The translations under genes were made by a program, and so were the position numbers. From assembly GCA_028753945.1 (NCBI GenBank), contig JAPNXP010000008.1:2604001-2668000 (forward strand): a stretch of 64,000 nucleotides of DNA, read 5' to 3'. Below the pieces are notes generated by a model that worked only from the letters and a program-made list of their open reading frames with translations, was not told where the DNA came from and made no database searches. Shown one piece after another: positions 47,601 to 57,535 of the stretch. Source of the stretch: Hexactinellida sp. DTS-2022 (lineage: Eukaryota > Porifera > Hexactinellida). How positions within the stretch are numbered: the first letter of the stretch is position 1; each line of letters starts with the position of its first letter.

Positions 47601-48651
47601 ATTTAATTCAGAGACCGGGATACGAGCTGCTGATTTCATCAGAACAGTTTATAATAACATAGACGATAGGATCGCGGCGTTTAAATTTGCTTTCACTCCA
47701 CTGGCTCATAAAGTGTTTAAAGTTAAGAAGAGATTACGCGTGGAGAATGAGGAGGAGTGCAAAGAGGAGTGGTCTAGAAGTAAGAAGAGTAAATTTAGTT
47801 ATACTAAACCAACTGTTGATAAAGTTAGTACGATATTTAAAAATTTCAAGTCTAAAAGTTTAAGTAGTAAAAATAAAAGTTTTAATGTAGAAAGTATAAG
47901 TAAACGTTCAACAGACAGAGAGGAAGCTACTATTTGTGAAGAAAATCCAGTAGATGTTACTACAGTTATTAATGATATAGTGCGTGCAAGTGTAGTTGAA
48001 ATAATTGGTGATTTAGATTTAGTAGAAATGGCTACCATGGAATATAAGTTACCGGCATTCCAACCACTTACATATCGGGGACAGAAGAAGTTGTGTGAAG
48101 ATTTACATTTACAGTTGTCGGATTCTACAAATTCCATAAGAGATAATATCCCAGGCAATTCTAATTTAAAAGAATATGTTCCTTCGAAGTGTTTGCGAAT
48201 TCCTGGAGATGGAAATTGTTTATTCGCATCATTGTCGTACTGGTTGACAGGAAATATTGATGGTTTTAATTTAATACGGTTGAAAGTTGTAGAGAATATG
48301 GTTGGTAAGCTGAAGGATGCATGCAATAAGTTTATTGCCAATAAATTTCCTAGGAGTGTAATTAACTATCGTAACGTGGCGGACTATGTAGTGAAATCTA
48401 ATATGAAGAGGAATTCTACGTGGGGTACTGATGTGGAGTTATTTGCAACAGCCTTATTATTGCATACGGATATTTGGGTATTTAGTTCAGACATGGGTAA
48501 CAAGTGGATGGTATTCTCAGGTAGAGGGGCTAAACTAATTGATACTTTGGAGTCTCCTCCAGGAAATAATGCAGGCTCTATCTATATTAATCATAATGGA
48601 GTACACTATGAACCAATATTACGGGTGGATTTAATATCTACGGGCAATTAA
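44619..48651 (+). CDS. MULE transposase with C-terminal OTU protease and N-terminal 2A-like motif
   Basis: Two exons: 44,619-44,859 and 44,918-48,651, together 1,324 codons plus stop, with no interruption. The 58-base intron has GTAATT..TTTTTTTTAG and joins in phase (HHER-ELPAEIKS). Residues 43-60 are hydrophobic and are followed by GGIEINPGP (NPGP at 66-69), a 2A-like motif. A zinc-finger-like region has C499-x4-C504 and H543-x2-H546. DDE core: D669 (LNLDATGSL), D744 (EIDFSWAM), C788-x2-H791 (HLCSAHIMH, the MULE CxxH insertion motif) and E965 (NAIVENWF). OTU domain: D1178-G-N-C1181-L-F and H1310 (GVHYEPI). The transposase should cut and rejoin the inverted ends. The OTU domain may deubiquitinate host factors or process the protein itself; that is inference. 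ATG at 44,640 is an alternative start. Confidence 0.9.
44799..44825 (+). other. 2A-like ribosome-skipping motif (GGIEINPGP)
   Basis: Codes for GGIEINPGP, preceded by a hydrophobic run (FIACIVAILLVI). The 2A consensus is D-[VI]-E-x-N-P-G-P; here I, E and NPGP match but the first D is G. If functional, translation would release an N-terminal leader of about 68 residues and restart at P69, leaving the transposase-OTU body separate. Confidence 0.5.
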
Positions 48652-49104
48652 TGAATTCACTGATTACCTCGTAGTCGTAGATATTAATTAATTAAAACTA
48701 TATACTACGTAATTAGAAAACCAAAGGATTCCCTTTATTAGTTAATGATTAATTGTCTTATGCGGAATGTTATCCAGGTTTAGAAGTGATCCTATTAATT
48801 ACATCAATAGAAGCAAAGAAGAATAAAATTATTTCGGGCTCTTCTTATAGAGCAAAAATTGCGATTCTCATGTCTACAGCCACCTTCTCTACTAAAATAG
48901 TAAAGATTTTCAACAACTTTTATGTTGGACAGTGTGACATAGCGGTGTGTGATCCACGAGAGCTTATGGTCAGTCACTCCCAGGAGGACTAGGTGCTGCT
49001 GGAGCTGTGTAGACAGCGAGAGAGAGCAGGCCTAGGTGTGTCGCGACGATGGAAGAAGTACCATCTGGACGAGGTCGGACACTGCGGTCTTAGTGAGCGT
49101 ATCG

Positions 49105-49158
49105 AGGGTAGAGGACTGGACCGTCCTCCTGATGAGGCCTATGGAGGGCCGAAACCCT
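49105..49158 (+). ncRNA. Hammerhead ribozyme, type III (sequence match)
   Basis: All core parts are present in order. Stem III 3' strand AGGG with cleavage triplet GUA (cut after A49110). Stem I hairpin GAGGAC-UGGACC-GUCCUC, fully paired. Core CUGAUGA (49,129-49,135). Stem II GGCC-UAUGGAG-GGCC, fully paired. Core GAAA (49,151-49,154). Stem III 5' strand CCCU. Stems I and II are closed by loops and III is open, which is type III. Stem III has only four pairs, so a single copy may cleave slowly. Hammerheads occur in retrozymes, Penelope-like elements and satellites, where they process tandem RNA. It lies in the 3' noncoding part of the MULE, downstream of its gene and on the same strand. Confidence 0.85.
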
Positions 49159-49387
49159 AGAGTGGTGGCGACACCACTTGGACCACTTGAGCTGTCAATG
49201 GTGGCAGCTTGATACAGAAAGGTCTCAAAGCTTCTCATGACAACAGTTATAAAGTGGTAAGTTATATTCTTAAATGTACATGTGGATGATTTATAAATAT
49301 CTGTGTAAAGATTTATCCTATAGTTCTTTATAAGAAGGCAAATACAAAAAGGAATTGATCTATCCCAAAGCAGTCGGAATTGATATA

Positions 49388-49579
49388 CAGTAGTCTCCCA
49401 AAACGGACACTCCGAGGAGCGGACAACACATTTAAAACGGACAAACCTCCTGGAACGGAATGAATTTACCATGCATGTAATTAATACTTCAGCCGTCTCC
49501 GAGAAGTGGACATCTCCAGAGTCCAAAGAACAAACAAAGGCCATGTCCCCAACGTGTCCGTTATTCGGAGACTCCACGG
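49388..49579. mobile_element. Tigger/pogo-like MITE inside the MULE
   Basis: CAGTAGTCTCCCAAAACGGAC pairs with the inverse CCGTGGAGTCTCCGAATAACG, with TA on both sides. Related to 24,330-24,567. Confidence 0.82.
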
Positions 49580-49985
49580 TAAACACACATTATTTTAATG
49601 AGATACCTGGATGCCATTCTCTCTTCTTGGAATTGGATAAGTAAGATCAATCCAAAAAGTAGTGGAAATTGATACAAGCACACATTGTGGATGCCATTCT
49701 TCTTGCATTTGTTAATAATTATATAATTATCACTACCATTATTACAACCAGAATAATTCATTGTTTACTGATTCTGTTTGCATTCCAATCATCTGATTAG
49801 TTATATAGTTGCAATTACAATTTGCTATTATTAGTTGAAACTCAATACTACAATGGGAACTAAGAGAAGCGAATGAATTGTGTTACATTACGTAGATAGT
49901 ATAAATGATATCACTAATATTGATGTTATGATGAAATAAAGATAGGCTTAGCTAAAATAATGAGATCGAAATTGAAACATTTTGG

Positions 49986-50695
49986 AGAAATTAAAAAATT
50001 CTGAAAGAAATGACTAGCGACCCCTGATTTTTTTCCTGGGGATAGAATAATAATATATCAGAGAAAGTACCTGTAAAGTTTGAATCGATTCTGGTTCAAT
50101 TTTATCTCGGAAAATTGAGCTCAAAGTTTGAATAGATAAAACAATAAAAACAGAGATTTACGCCATTTTTAAAGGACTTATTTATCTGTTATAAAGGGAA
50201 TATTCGAGAATCTAATGGCATTGAGGTAAACCTCCGTGTCTCCTCTAACGAATGATATCAAAATAAATTAGATACAGGTTGATATTGGATAGGAATTGAC
50301 ACTTTGAACTAAGCATACTCAATGGACTTTTCAAAATTCTACTTCCACTCTTTTTCCCAACTTCAAGTTTGAATGTTTATAACTCCAAAATTTTTGGGAA
50401 ATTTCAAATAAAAATTAAATCACATAAACCTCCAACTCTCCAAAGTATGATAACAAATTTTCAGAATTATAAACAAATTTTGAGAATGTGATTTTTGATG
50501 AGATACCAGTGCGGCTTTGTATGATAAAAATAACCAACTGAAAGTTAAAAAATTTAAAAATAAATAATATCACGGGAAACCTCCGTATCTCCTCTTTCGA
50601 ACGACACTAAATTTATTTAAATCTAATAACTAGAAGTGAGTCAAATATCTGACTGAAGTGAGCCTGGTCGAATACTAAGCCAACTTCACAGTCAT
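49986..50695. repeat. MULE right terminal inverted repeat (710 bases)
   Basis: Inverse of 43,602-44,311, ending ..CAACTTCACAGTCAT, followed by the duplication CTCCCAGGA. Confidence 0.92.
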
Positions 50696-50704
50696 CTCCC
50701 AGGA

Positions 50705-50983
50705 AGCAAGCAGGGAACTGTGCCGTCTCTCAACTTGGCTTTGCACGAGGTATTTCAGTTAAAGTTCCGTCTCCATTGGAACCTTGTGAGAAACTTCGAC
50801 ATCTTCTCGAAAATGCTTCACGCATGCGTTAACTACCTTCAGGTTATCAATATTATCTCGGTGAAGAGCCCGTATCCAAGCTTGTCTGAGTTCTGGTGGA
50901 TGTTCAGGCATCCTGAATATAGGAACTCTATCATCTGGGCTGCAGTTAATTCTGCATCCGGGGGCTGAGCAACTGCTGGACAT
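50705..50983 (-). pseudogene. THAP finger, 5' part of the split THAP-transposase
   Basis: From 50,983 downward: CSAPGC (C-x4-C), VPIFRMPEHPPELRQAWIRA, then NACVKHF (C-x2-H-F), which is the full THAP C2CH signature with the central tryptophan. The frame then slips. Adjacent frames give TEIPRAKPS and RDGTVPCLL up to the 9-base repeat, beyond which the 42,408-43,592 part continues with SYYSSTTTTT. THAP fingers bind the transposon's ends. The gene was probably already decaying when the MULE inserted, since frameshifts are present on both sides. Confidence 0.85.
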
Positions 50984-51002
50984 AATGTAAACGAATCTAA
51001 TT

Positions 51003-51418
51003 CAGTACATATTGGATATAGTGATAATGGTGGGGACATCTGATTTGTGGCCAAATTATCACTATATCCAATATATAACTATACCCATTATATCACTATA
51101 TCCACTGTATCACGGCATCTAATATATGACTGTATACATTGTCAATACTTATATTCTGAAAAGAATAATCAAATTCCTTATCAAATTCAAGTGTTAACGA
51201 TATTTATACTGTAAATATGAATTATGGGGTCCAAGGAAGGTCAAAAATCCAATATTCTTGTGTAATCTGTACACAAATTATCACTATATCCAATAATGAT
51301 ATCACTATAACCAATAAAATTTGTAAGGGATTTGCTCGGGGACGCACCTAAAGCTGCAAAATTATCACTATATCCAATATATCACTATATCCATTATCAC
51401 TATATCTATTATGTACTG
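51003..51418. mobile_element. MITE with CAGTACATATTGG ends, 'ATCACTATATCC' repeats
   Basis: CAGTACATATTGGATATAGTG pairs with CACTATATCTATTATGTACTG. TATCACTATATCCA motifs recur inside. TA is present on the right only. It lies just upstream of the THAP finger. Confidence 0.65.
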
Positions 51419-52174
51419 TAGTTGGAATAGGAAGTGAATGTAAGTGGACAAGAAAATGATAAAATAAATAAAATGGAGGCAAATAACTAATAAAAATTTT
51501 TTAAACTTGGTATTTAGTAGGATAATTGTAACAAAAAAATGTGGTTCATTATAAATAGAAATATGGGTTAAAAAACGCTTCATGTCCCTGAGATTTAGGC
51601 CACAGGACCCCTAAAAAAAGAATTCTGTTTAATATTGATAACTAATTACAACTTAAAAATTCTGACTAATGCATGCTCCTCATACGAACCAATATAAGGA
51701 TATTAGTTTCAACTTTCAACCCTAGAATAATTGAAATTATCTTTTACTTTAAGTTTAGGATTCAGTAATTTTAGCGCTTTTACTATTCTGTAACTACTCT
51801 ATTATTAGTTATACTATAAGATGCACAGTTCTAAAATAGTTCTGATATAGATTATAAAATTAGACAGAAGATGCAGAATTTCCTGAAGATGTGCACCTCG
51901 AAGCCCGATTTCTTAATTTCGTCTTTATTCGTCAGTTATATCGAATTTGTGTTCTGGTCCAGTGACGCTTTGATAATTCGAATAACCAATTGAAAACATA
52001 GAGGTTGTATTCTCCTAAAGATGTCTTTTATCCATTTATGATTCTTATTAAAATATTAAGTAATTATGTTAATTCAAATGAAATAGAATTCGAAATCAAA
52101 AATTGGGTGCGGCTTGTGTAACCAGAAGAAGCACACTCCCATTGCGTCTGTGAGGGTTTTTTGCGAATCAGAAG
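51419..52174. other. No recognisable feature
   Basis: AT-rich noncoding sequence before the Gypsy element; no coding or repeat signal that I can support. Confidence 0.4.
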
Positions 52175-52371
52175 TGTTATGTCCCAATTAGGATAACCAG
52201 TAGAGAATATACAAGTAGAGGATAATGAGATATCAACTTTAAGAGTGAACAATAGGTGAATAAATAAAGACTAAACTAAAAGAGTATATGGTTAATCTTA
52301 CTTAGTATAGTTCTAATGATAGTGCCTATTCGGTAGTAATCGACTAGGGAGGTAATAATCACTTCACAACA
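52175..52371 (-). repeat. 3' LTR (197 bases)
   Basis: Differs from the other LTR at about one position. Target repeat GAAG at 52,171-52,174. Confidence 0.9.
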
Positions 52372-52487
52372 TCACCCCCTCCTCTACAAACTCTCGTCGT
52401 CAAAACTGTCATCAGAGAGGTCATCTAGCCATTCTGATTCGATCAGTTTCCTGGATGGCTTCCTTATCCTGTTTGATGTGCGAGGTC

Positions 52488-54419
52488 CTACGTCTGATAC
52501 GATTTCTTCGAACTCTGGGTTCTGTTCGGGACGGTTGTGTACTCTTCCTCGCTAAGATCGTCTTCTGAACCGTATCCTTCCGGTAGGTCAATGTCTGCAG
52601 GTTTGGTCCTGTAGCAATTAGGGAAGTAGAGTTTTGGAAGGTAAGGTTTGCATCTATTTAGATGTATCCACTTTTCTAGGGACCTTTCCTTCCCTATTCT
52701 TTGTTTGATCAAAACATTAGGTCCTTTTCTATGTATTACTGCATACGGCCCGTCAAACTTTTGGTCGAGACTACTCTTTCTATTCTGGTTCTTCAGTAGT
52801 ACTAAATCTCCAATACCTATCTTGGAATCGACTTTTCCCTTATCGAAGTAATTTTTCATAGTGGCCCTAGATTGGGTAAGATTTTCTCCCACTTCGTCGT
52901 TGATCATATCTTCCATGAGTTCCAATTCCGTTACCCAATCGAGTATAGAATCATATCCCTCTCGAGTACTAGTTTCCAAAAAGGCGGTCGACAAAGGTTT
53001 GGGATCGATTCCATACATAACCCTGTAGGGTGTAAAACCTGTACTCTTATTAGGTATAGAGTTCAGTATGTAACTCACTTCGGGGAGGACGGTCGGCCAA
53101 CTATCTTTCGCCACCTGTCTCTCCTCAAGCATACACCGCATGATCTGTTTTATTGCCTGAATACCACGTTCGCTATGGCCGTCCCCTTCTGGATGGTAAG
53201 GCGAACTTCTTTTCTTCTTAATTCCGTGCATTGCTAAGGCGGTCCTTATTTCGCTCCCGTCCACGTTAGGCCCCGAATCACTAAGTATGAAGTTTGGAGG
53301 ACCATGCCTATAAACCCAACCATCGAGTATTCCTCTCACGATAGTGGACGACTCTTGGTCTGCCATGGGATACAATTCTACGAATTTGGAAAACAGGTCC
53401 ACCATGAGTAAAAAATAACGGTGGTTGGATGATGCCCACGGTAAAGTGGCCACGTCGAAGGCAATCATCTCTCGAGGCCTCTTGGAAACATTAATTGGGA
53501 TAAGCTTTTCTTTCGGGTTGCTGTTGGGTTTATTCTTGTGACATATGAGACACCCCCTGCAATATTCATCAATATCAGAATCCATTCGCTTCCAGAAGAA
53601 TCGGGTTCTGACAAGGCGTGTCGTCTTGTCGACACCTGGGTGACCCATACTGTGCACTATCGAGATTGCTTCTTGTCTCATAGCCCTTGGTATAACGACT
53701 TTACTTCCTCTGCACAGTAATCCTTCCCTTAAGGTCATTCCAACTTGGTTCTTGAATTGGCCCTGAGTGACTTGGTTCGTTTCCCGGAGTTGACTAATCG
53801 CCGAAGATACAAGAGCATCTTCCTCTTGACATCTCTTCATTTTGTTGTGCCAATTAGGATCATAGCTAATCTGGTAAATGTGTCTTTCGAAATGTTCTTC
53901 CTCGTCGTTCACTTCCCAATCGATATCAGTACTAATCCTGGAAAGGAAATCAGCCGGCCCATTCTCGACACCCTTTACGTATTTGATCTCGTAAGCGAGG
54001 ATCTCCAGTTCCTGTATCCATCTCGCGAACTTCCCCCGTGGGTCCTTTTGTCGTCGTAGCCACACGAGAGGGTTATGGTCAGAAAGGAACTGAATGCTAG
54101 GAGCTGCTTGTAAATACTTTCTGAATTTTCTACTGGCTGCAATTACCGCCCAGCACTCCAATTCTCCTGCTGAGTACTTCTTTTGAGCTGGGGTTAGCCC
54201 TGATGAAAAGTATGCGATTGGTTTCAATCGCCCGTCTGTCCCCTCTTGGGATAATACGCCTCCAACGGCTATTGCAGAAGCGTCTACTTGTAATGTAAAC
54301 TCAGAGTTCCAATCTGGGAACGCTAGCATTACCGGTGGCTTAATTAGCTTGTTTTTGAGGATGTTGAAAGCGGTCTCAGCGGTTTCGTTCCAGATCCATT
54401 CTGCTGAATCACGTGTCAA
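52488..54419 (-). pseudogene. Gypsy pol, 3' part: RNase H and integrase
   Basis: 643 codons. RNase H begins FTLQVDASAIAVGGVLSQEG, with FLSDHNPLVWL. Integrase zinc region: HSMGHPGVDKTTRL and CRGCLICHKNKP (HHCC). Integrase catalytic residues: IAFDVATLPW, ILSDSGPNVDG, and YHPEGDGHSERGIQAIKQI with the glutamate. C-terminal GPY-like region: KFDGPYAVIHRKGPNVLI. The frame opens with MTRDSAEWIW, which is internal RT/RNase H linker rather than a true start: the upstream codons (FADIAEPLYIL) belong to the same protein but are reached only after a one-base shift near 54,451-54,460. All catalytic motifs are intact. Confidence 0.9.
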
Positions 54420-56269
54420 TATATATAATGGTTCTGCGATATCGGCGAATCCTGGACATGCTCTCGGTAATAATTAACTAATCCCAGGAACCTTAATAAC
54501 TCTTTCTTTGACCTTGGTCTCTCGGCTGTCTTGATCTTCTCTACGAGCCTTGGGGTGGGGTGGTGACCATCTGCTGTGATCATATGGCCGACGAATTCCC
54601 CTTCGGGATACCCGAAAGAGCATTTATCCCGCCTGAGTTGGACGTTCGCCTTACTCAATGCCTCCAAAGTGGATTTAAGGTCTGCAATGTGAGTGTCAAA
54701 TTCTGATGAATGCACGCAAATATCGTCAACGTATGGGTCTGCGTGGATTACGGGTCTCAAAGTCTCGTCCATTAATCGCTGGTAGGTTGAACCACTATTT
54801 ACTAACCCGAAAGGCATCCTATTAAATTCGTAAAGGCCCTTTGGGGTCGTAAACGCTGTCTTGAATTTATCTTCCTCCGATATTTCTATTGCCCAATATG
54901 CCGAAGCTCCGTCCAAAAATGAAAAGTTTGTATCACCAAACATCCGATCTAGAATATCTTTCGGATGGGGCATGGGATAAGAGTCGGTGCGCGTAACCTT
55001 GTTTAGTTCACGAAAGTCAACGCAAAACCTTCTGTTATCATCACGCTTGGACACCAATAAGACTCTGCTCGCCCAAGGTGAGTTTGAAGGTCGACAAATC
55101 CCGTTAGATATCATATCCGTAACCTGAGTCATAATTTCTTTTTCGACCGCCGGCGCCACTGGGTAAATTCTCTGCTTAATAGGTTGTGCATCCCCTGTGT
55201 CAATCTTGTGTTTTACTCCCTTGGCGATACTCGGGCATTTTGGGTTGTCAGCAAATACGCCGGATAACTCTCTAAGCATAGTTGTCAATTTGTACTTTTG
55301 TTGGTTAGATAGCCTTGGGTTAATGTTAAAGCCTGGTCCGGTACAATTATTTTCTCCTGCAACTGTACTGCTCGAGCTATTACAATCTTGGTAAGTTGGG
55401 AGAAACGATTCTGCCAAATAAGCTTTCACTAGTGGTTCAGCCCCTTCTATCGTAATGTGTGAATTCTTCCAAACGTCGCCTACGCGTACTTGATGGTTTA
55501 TCCAGTCAAATTCCAAAGCCCCGAACTTAGAGAGTAAGTCTCTCCCTAAAATGCAAGTGTTTTGGACTCCGTTCAATACTTCGAAAGAGTGTTGCACGGT
55601 TTGATCGTTTCCGAGGTCTAATAGAACCTCTAATCTCCCGACAACGTTTATCGGTTCTTGAGCTAAACCGAATATCTTGCTTGTAATGTTGCGCATGCGT
55701 GTTTCAAGTCCCAAATTCCGAACGGTTTGTAAATCTACGACTGAAGGACCGGCGCCGCTATCGAGTAACGCTGATACAGGTTCGCCATCTAACTTCATGG
55801 GTAAGACCACAGCCAGGTAGTCGAGTGACTGGGATTGACCAACACAAAATACTTTTCGATTGGCTCCTGAAGGTTTCTTCGTAGAAAAGTCCTTCAAAAT
55901 GTGACCTTTCTGCCCACAGGAGGGGCACCTCTTTTCAGGACAGAATCTCCACGCGTGTCTATCCCCACAAATATAGCATCCGCTGCCGCTTGCACGCCTC
56001 GATCTGCCTGTCTGTTTGGATCTCCAATTATTGGGCTGTCCCTTCAAGTAAGCGACTTGGTTTGCCGGTTCTAGACTATCGTCATTCCCTGCATCGTTTT
56101 GCTCTATAACTGCTACTTTCGTGATTGATTCAAAGTTGCGGTTTCCTTTATTCAGAGCATAGCCTTTCTCTATTAGTTCAGCTTTAACTGACCGGATGAG
56201 TTTATGAGCGTCTGCGTGTTCTAGACTGTCGTTTATTCCGACTACCTGCTTTAATTCTCGTTTGGACAT
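54416..56269 (-). pseudogene. Gypsy nucleocapsid, protease and reverse transcriptase part
   Basis: 617 codons from 56,269 down. Two zinc knuckles: CYICGDRHAWRFC and CPSCGQKGHILKDF; the last cysteine of the second is F. Protease ALLDSGAGPSVVD. RT motifs: VSKRDDNRRFCVDFRELNKV, SFLDGASAYWAIEI, MPFGLVNSGSTYQRLMD and YVDDICVHS, with a complete active site. It ends FLGLVNYYREH then runs out of frame to a stop at 54,416, where one base is lost or gained. It overlaps the gag frame by 68 bases at 56,202-56,269, so either a programmed shift or a mutation joins gag to pol. Confidence 0.9.
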
Positions 56270-56667
56270 CTCTTGGTACTTGCGCGGCCAATAAGGAAGC
56301 GACGTGTTTCAACCCTAATTTGGCGTAGGTAGCCTTTCGTTTCAGGAGGAAGAAATATTCCCCTATGTCTTGGCCAGGTTGCCAATGTAATCGACTGACT
56401 TCCTGCATGGCTATGAAGGTGTCCATCGGGGGGTCTAGTACCCCTGCTAGGTTGCTGAGTGCCTCATCCAGACTGTTCGCAGACTTCACGATATCTCTCA
56501 CTGCTTCGCGGTCAGCAATGTCTCTATTCTGGTAACAAATGAATTGCTCTTTTCTCCCCATCCTCTGCCGCAATCATATGTTGAGTGCTTGCCTCGAAAA
56601 GGTGCCGCCAATCCTCGATTCGGTCGCCTTTCTGTAGAAGGGGTACTGTGATCGGAGCGGTAGCCAT
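56202..56667 (-). pseudogene. Gypsy gag (capsid), with a frame break
   Basis: Starts at 56,667 (MATAPITVPLLQKGDRIEDW) and meets a stop after AIHLLPE. The next frame resumes DRD-like sequence (RDIADREAVRDIVKSANSLD) and runs MDTFIAMQEVSRLHWQPGQD, GEYFFLLKRKATYAKLGLKH, ending at 56,202 before the zinc knuckles. One base is missing or extra near 56,540. Gag forms the particle that packages the RNA. Confidence 0.8.
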
Positions 56668-56678
56668 TCACATATTTG

Positions 56679-56875
56679 TGTTATGTCCCAATTAGGATAA
56701 CCAGTAGAGAATATACAAGTAGAGGATAATGAAATATCAACTTTAAGAGTGAACAATAGGTGAATAAATAAAGACTAAACTAAAAGAGTATATGGTTAAT
56801 CTTACTTAGTATAGTTCTAATGATAGTGCCTATTCGGTAGTAATCGACTAGGGAGGTAATAATCACTTCACAACA
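56679..56875 (-). repeat. 5' LTR (197 bases)
   Basis: Partner of 52,175-52,371. GAAG follows at 56,876-56,879. It should contain the promoter for the minus-strand transcript. Confidence 0.9.
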
Positions 56876-56879
56876 GAAG

Positions 56880-57216
56880 TTACAAATTTGAGTCCCCTAG
56901 CAAGAAATGAAAACAAATATACGCCTTTAGATGAAACAGTGTAATGCATATTCATTCTGAATGTAATCTCAATATTAGGTTTTTGTATGAACGATCCCTT
57001 CGGCCTTGGTCGCTTCGCGACGGATTAGTTGATAACTAGAGTGTAGTTTAATTAAGATCGCAACCAACATCATTAGAGATCTTAATGCGAAATAATCATA
57101 CATTTGGATTTCATTAAAATTGTAATAATACAAGTTATTTCCATTATAAGGGCCATTGATGTTTAGCTCAAATTATAAATATGGGAGCGGTTAGGGGCCC
57201 ATTTTATAGTCTAGCG
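56880..57216. other. Noncoding; possible Helitron-like 3' end
   Basis: 57,000-57,030 (CCTTCGGCCTTGGTCGCTTC..GCGAC) resembles the GC-rich ends of the Helitron-like repeats. Nothing else recognised. Confidence 0.35.
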
Positions 57217-57352
57217 CCAGGGTTCTTAAACTTTTTCACCCCATGCCCCCCTTGGTTGATGAGTTTACTTTTTCAAAGGGTATTACGCCCCTCCTACAAT
57301 GCCTTTACGCCCCCCTAGGGGGGCGCGCCCCCCAGTTTAAGAACCCCTGGTC
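57217..57352. mobile_element. hAT-type MITE (CAGGGTTCTTAAAC ends)
   Basis: CCAGGGTTCTTAAACTTTTTC pairs with GTTTAAGAACCCCTG. Flanks GTCTAGCG and GTCTAGCA (7 of 8). The interior is CCCC/GGGG-rich. Confidence 0.75.
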
Positions 57353-57535
57353 TAGCAATTGTGTCCCTCGAATCTAAACGAATAATATTTCTATCTAGCT
57401 CCTAATGTTTTAAACTCAGGCCAGGTCAGTTCAGTTCAATTCATTAACTTCCTGCAGGTATTTATCAGGTAACTTTCAGGGCCTTTTCAGGTCATTTTAG
57501 GTCATTCAGAAATAATTTAGGTTTGTGCCGGTCAT

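Larger units (their letters stand above)
48652..49985 (+). other. MULE 3' noncoding segment
   Basis: Between the stop codon and the right inverted repeat. A 79-codon frame at 48,753-48,992 is not recognised and probably not a gene. 48,975-49,215 is clearly more GC-rich than its surroundings and contains the hammerhead sequence, so it may be a separate insertion. CTCCCAGGA, identical to the element's own target duplication, occurs once inside at 48,977-48,985, just after CAGTCA. Confidence 0.6.
43602..50695 (+). mobile_element. Complete Mutator-like element (MULE) with OTU gene
   Basis: The inverted ends are 710 bases each (43,602-44,311 and 49,986-50,695), start ATGACTGTGAAGTTGGCTTA and look identical wherever I compared them. 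The direct repeat CTCCCAGGA flanks exactly (43,593-43,601 and 50,696-50,704); 9 bases is the Mutator signature. One plus-strand gene of two exons (44,619-48,651) encodes a MULE transposase fused to an OTU protease. 48,652-49,985 is noncoding and holds a hammerhead-ribozyme sequence and a small MITE. The intact frame, equal ends and perfect duplication indicate a recent, possibly still active copy. It inserted into a THAP-transposase pseudogene. Confidence 0.93.
52175..56875 (-). mobile_element. Ty3/Gypsy LTR retrotransposon with near-identical LTRs
   Basis: The two 197-base LTRs (52,175-52,371 and 56,679-56,875) start TGTTATGTCCC and end CTTCACAACA; I see one difference (ATAATGAGATAT / ATAATGAAATAT). 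GAAG flanks both sides (AGAAG is possible if the terminal A is shared). The coding strand is minus, so the right LTR is the 5' LTR. On that strand a polypurine tract AGAGGAGGGGGTGA abuts the 3' LTR. A gag start codon is only 11 bases inside the 5' LTR; the primer-binding site is unclear, possibly TGGCTACCGCTCC overlapping the start. The domain order PR-RT-RNaseH-IN is Gypsy. Three frame breaks interrupt the genes. Confidence 0.92.

Noticed and set aside
47799-48341. 180-codon minus-strand frame opposite the OTU-MULE gene
   Set aside because: Antisense shadow of a well-supported plus-strand gene with domain motifs.
49032-49586. 184-codon minus-strand frame in the MULE 3' region
   Set aside because: Overlaps the hammerhead sequence and a TA-flanked MITE, and shows no family resemblance.
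52064-52252. Identical frame beginning MFTLKVDISLSSTCIF at both Gypsy ends
   Set aside because: It lies in the LTRs, which explains the duplication; not a gene.
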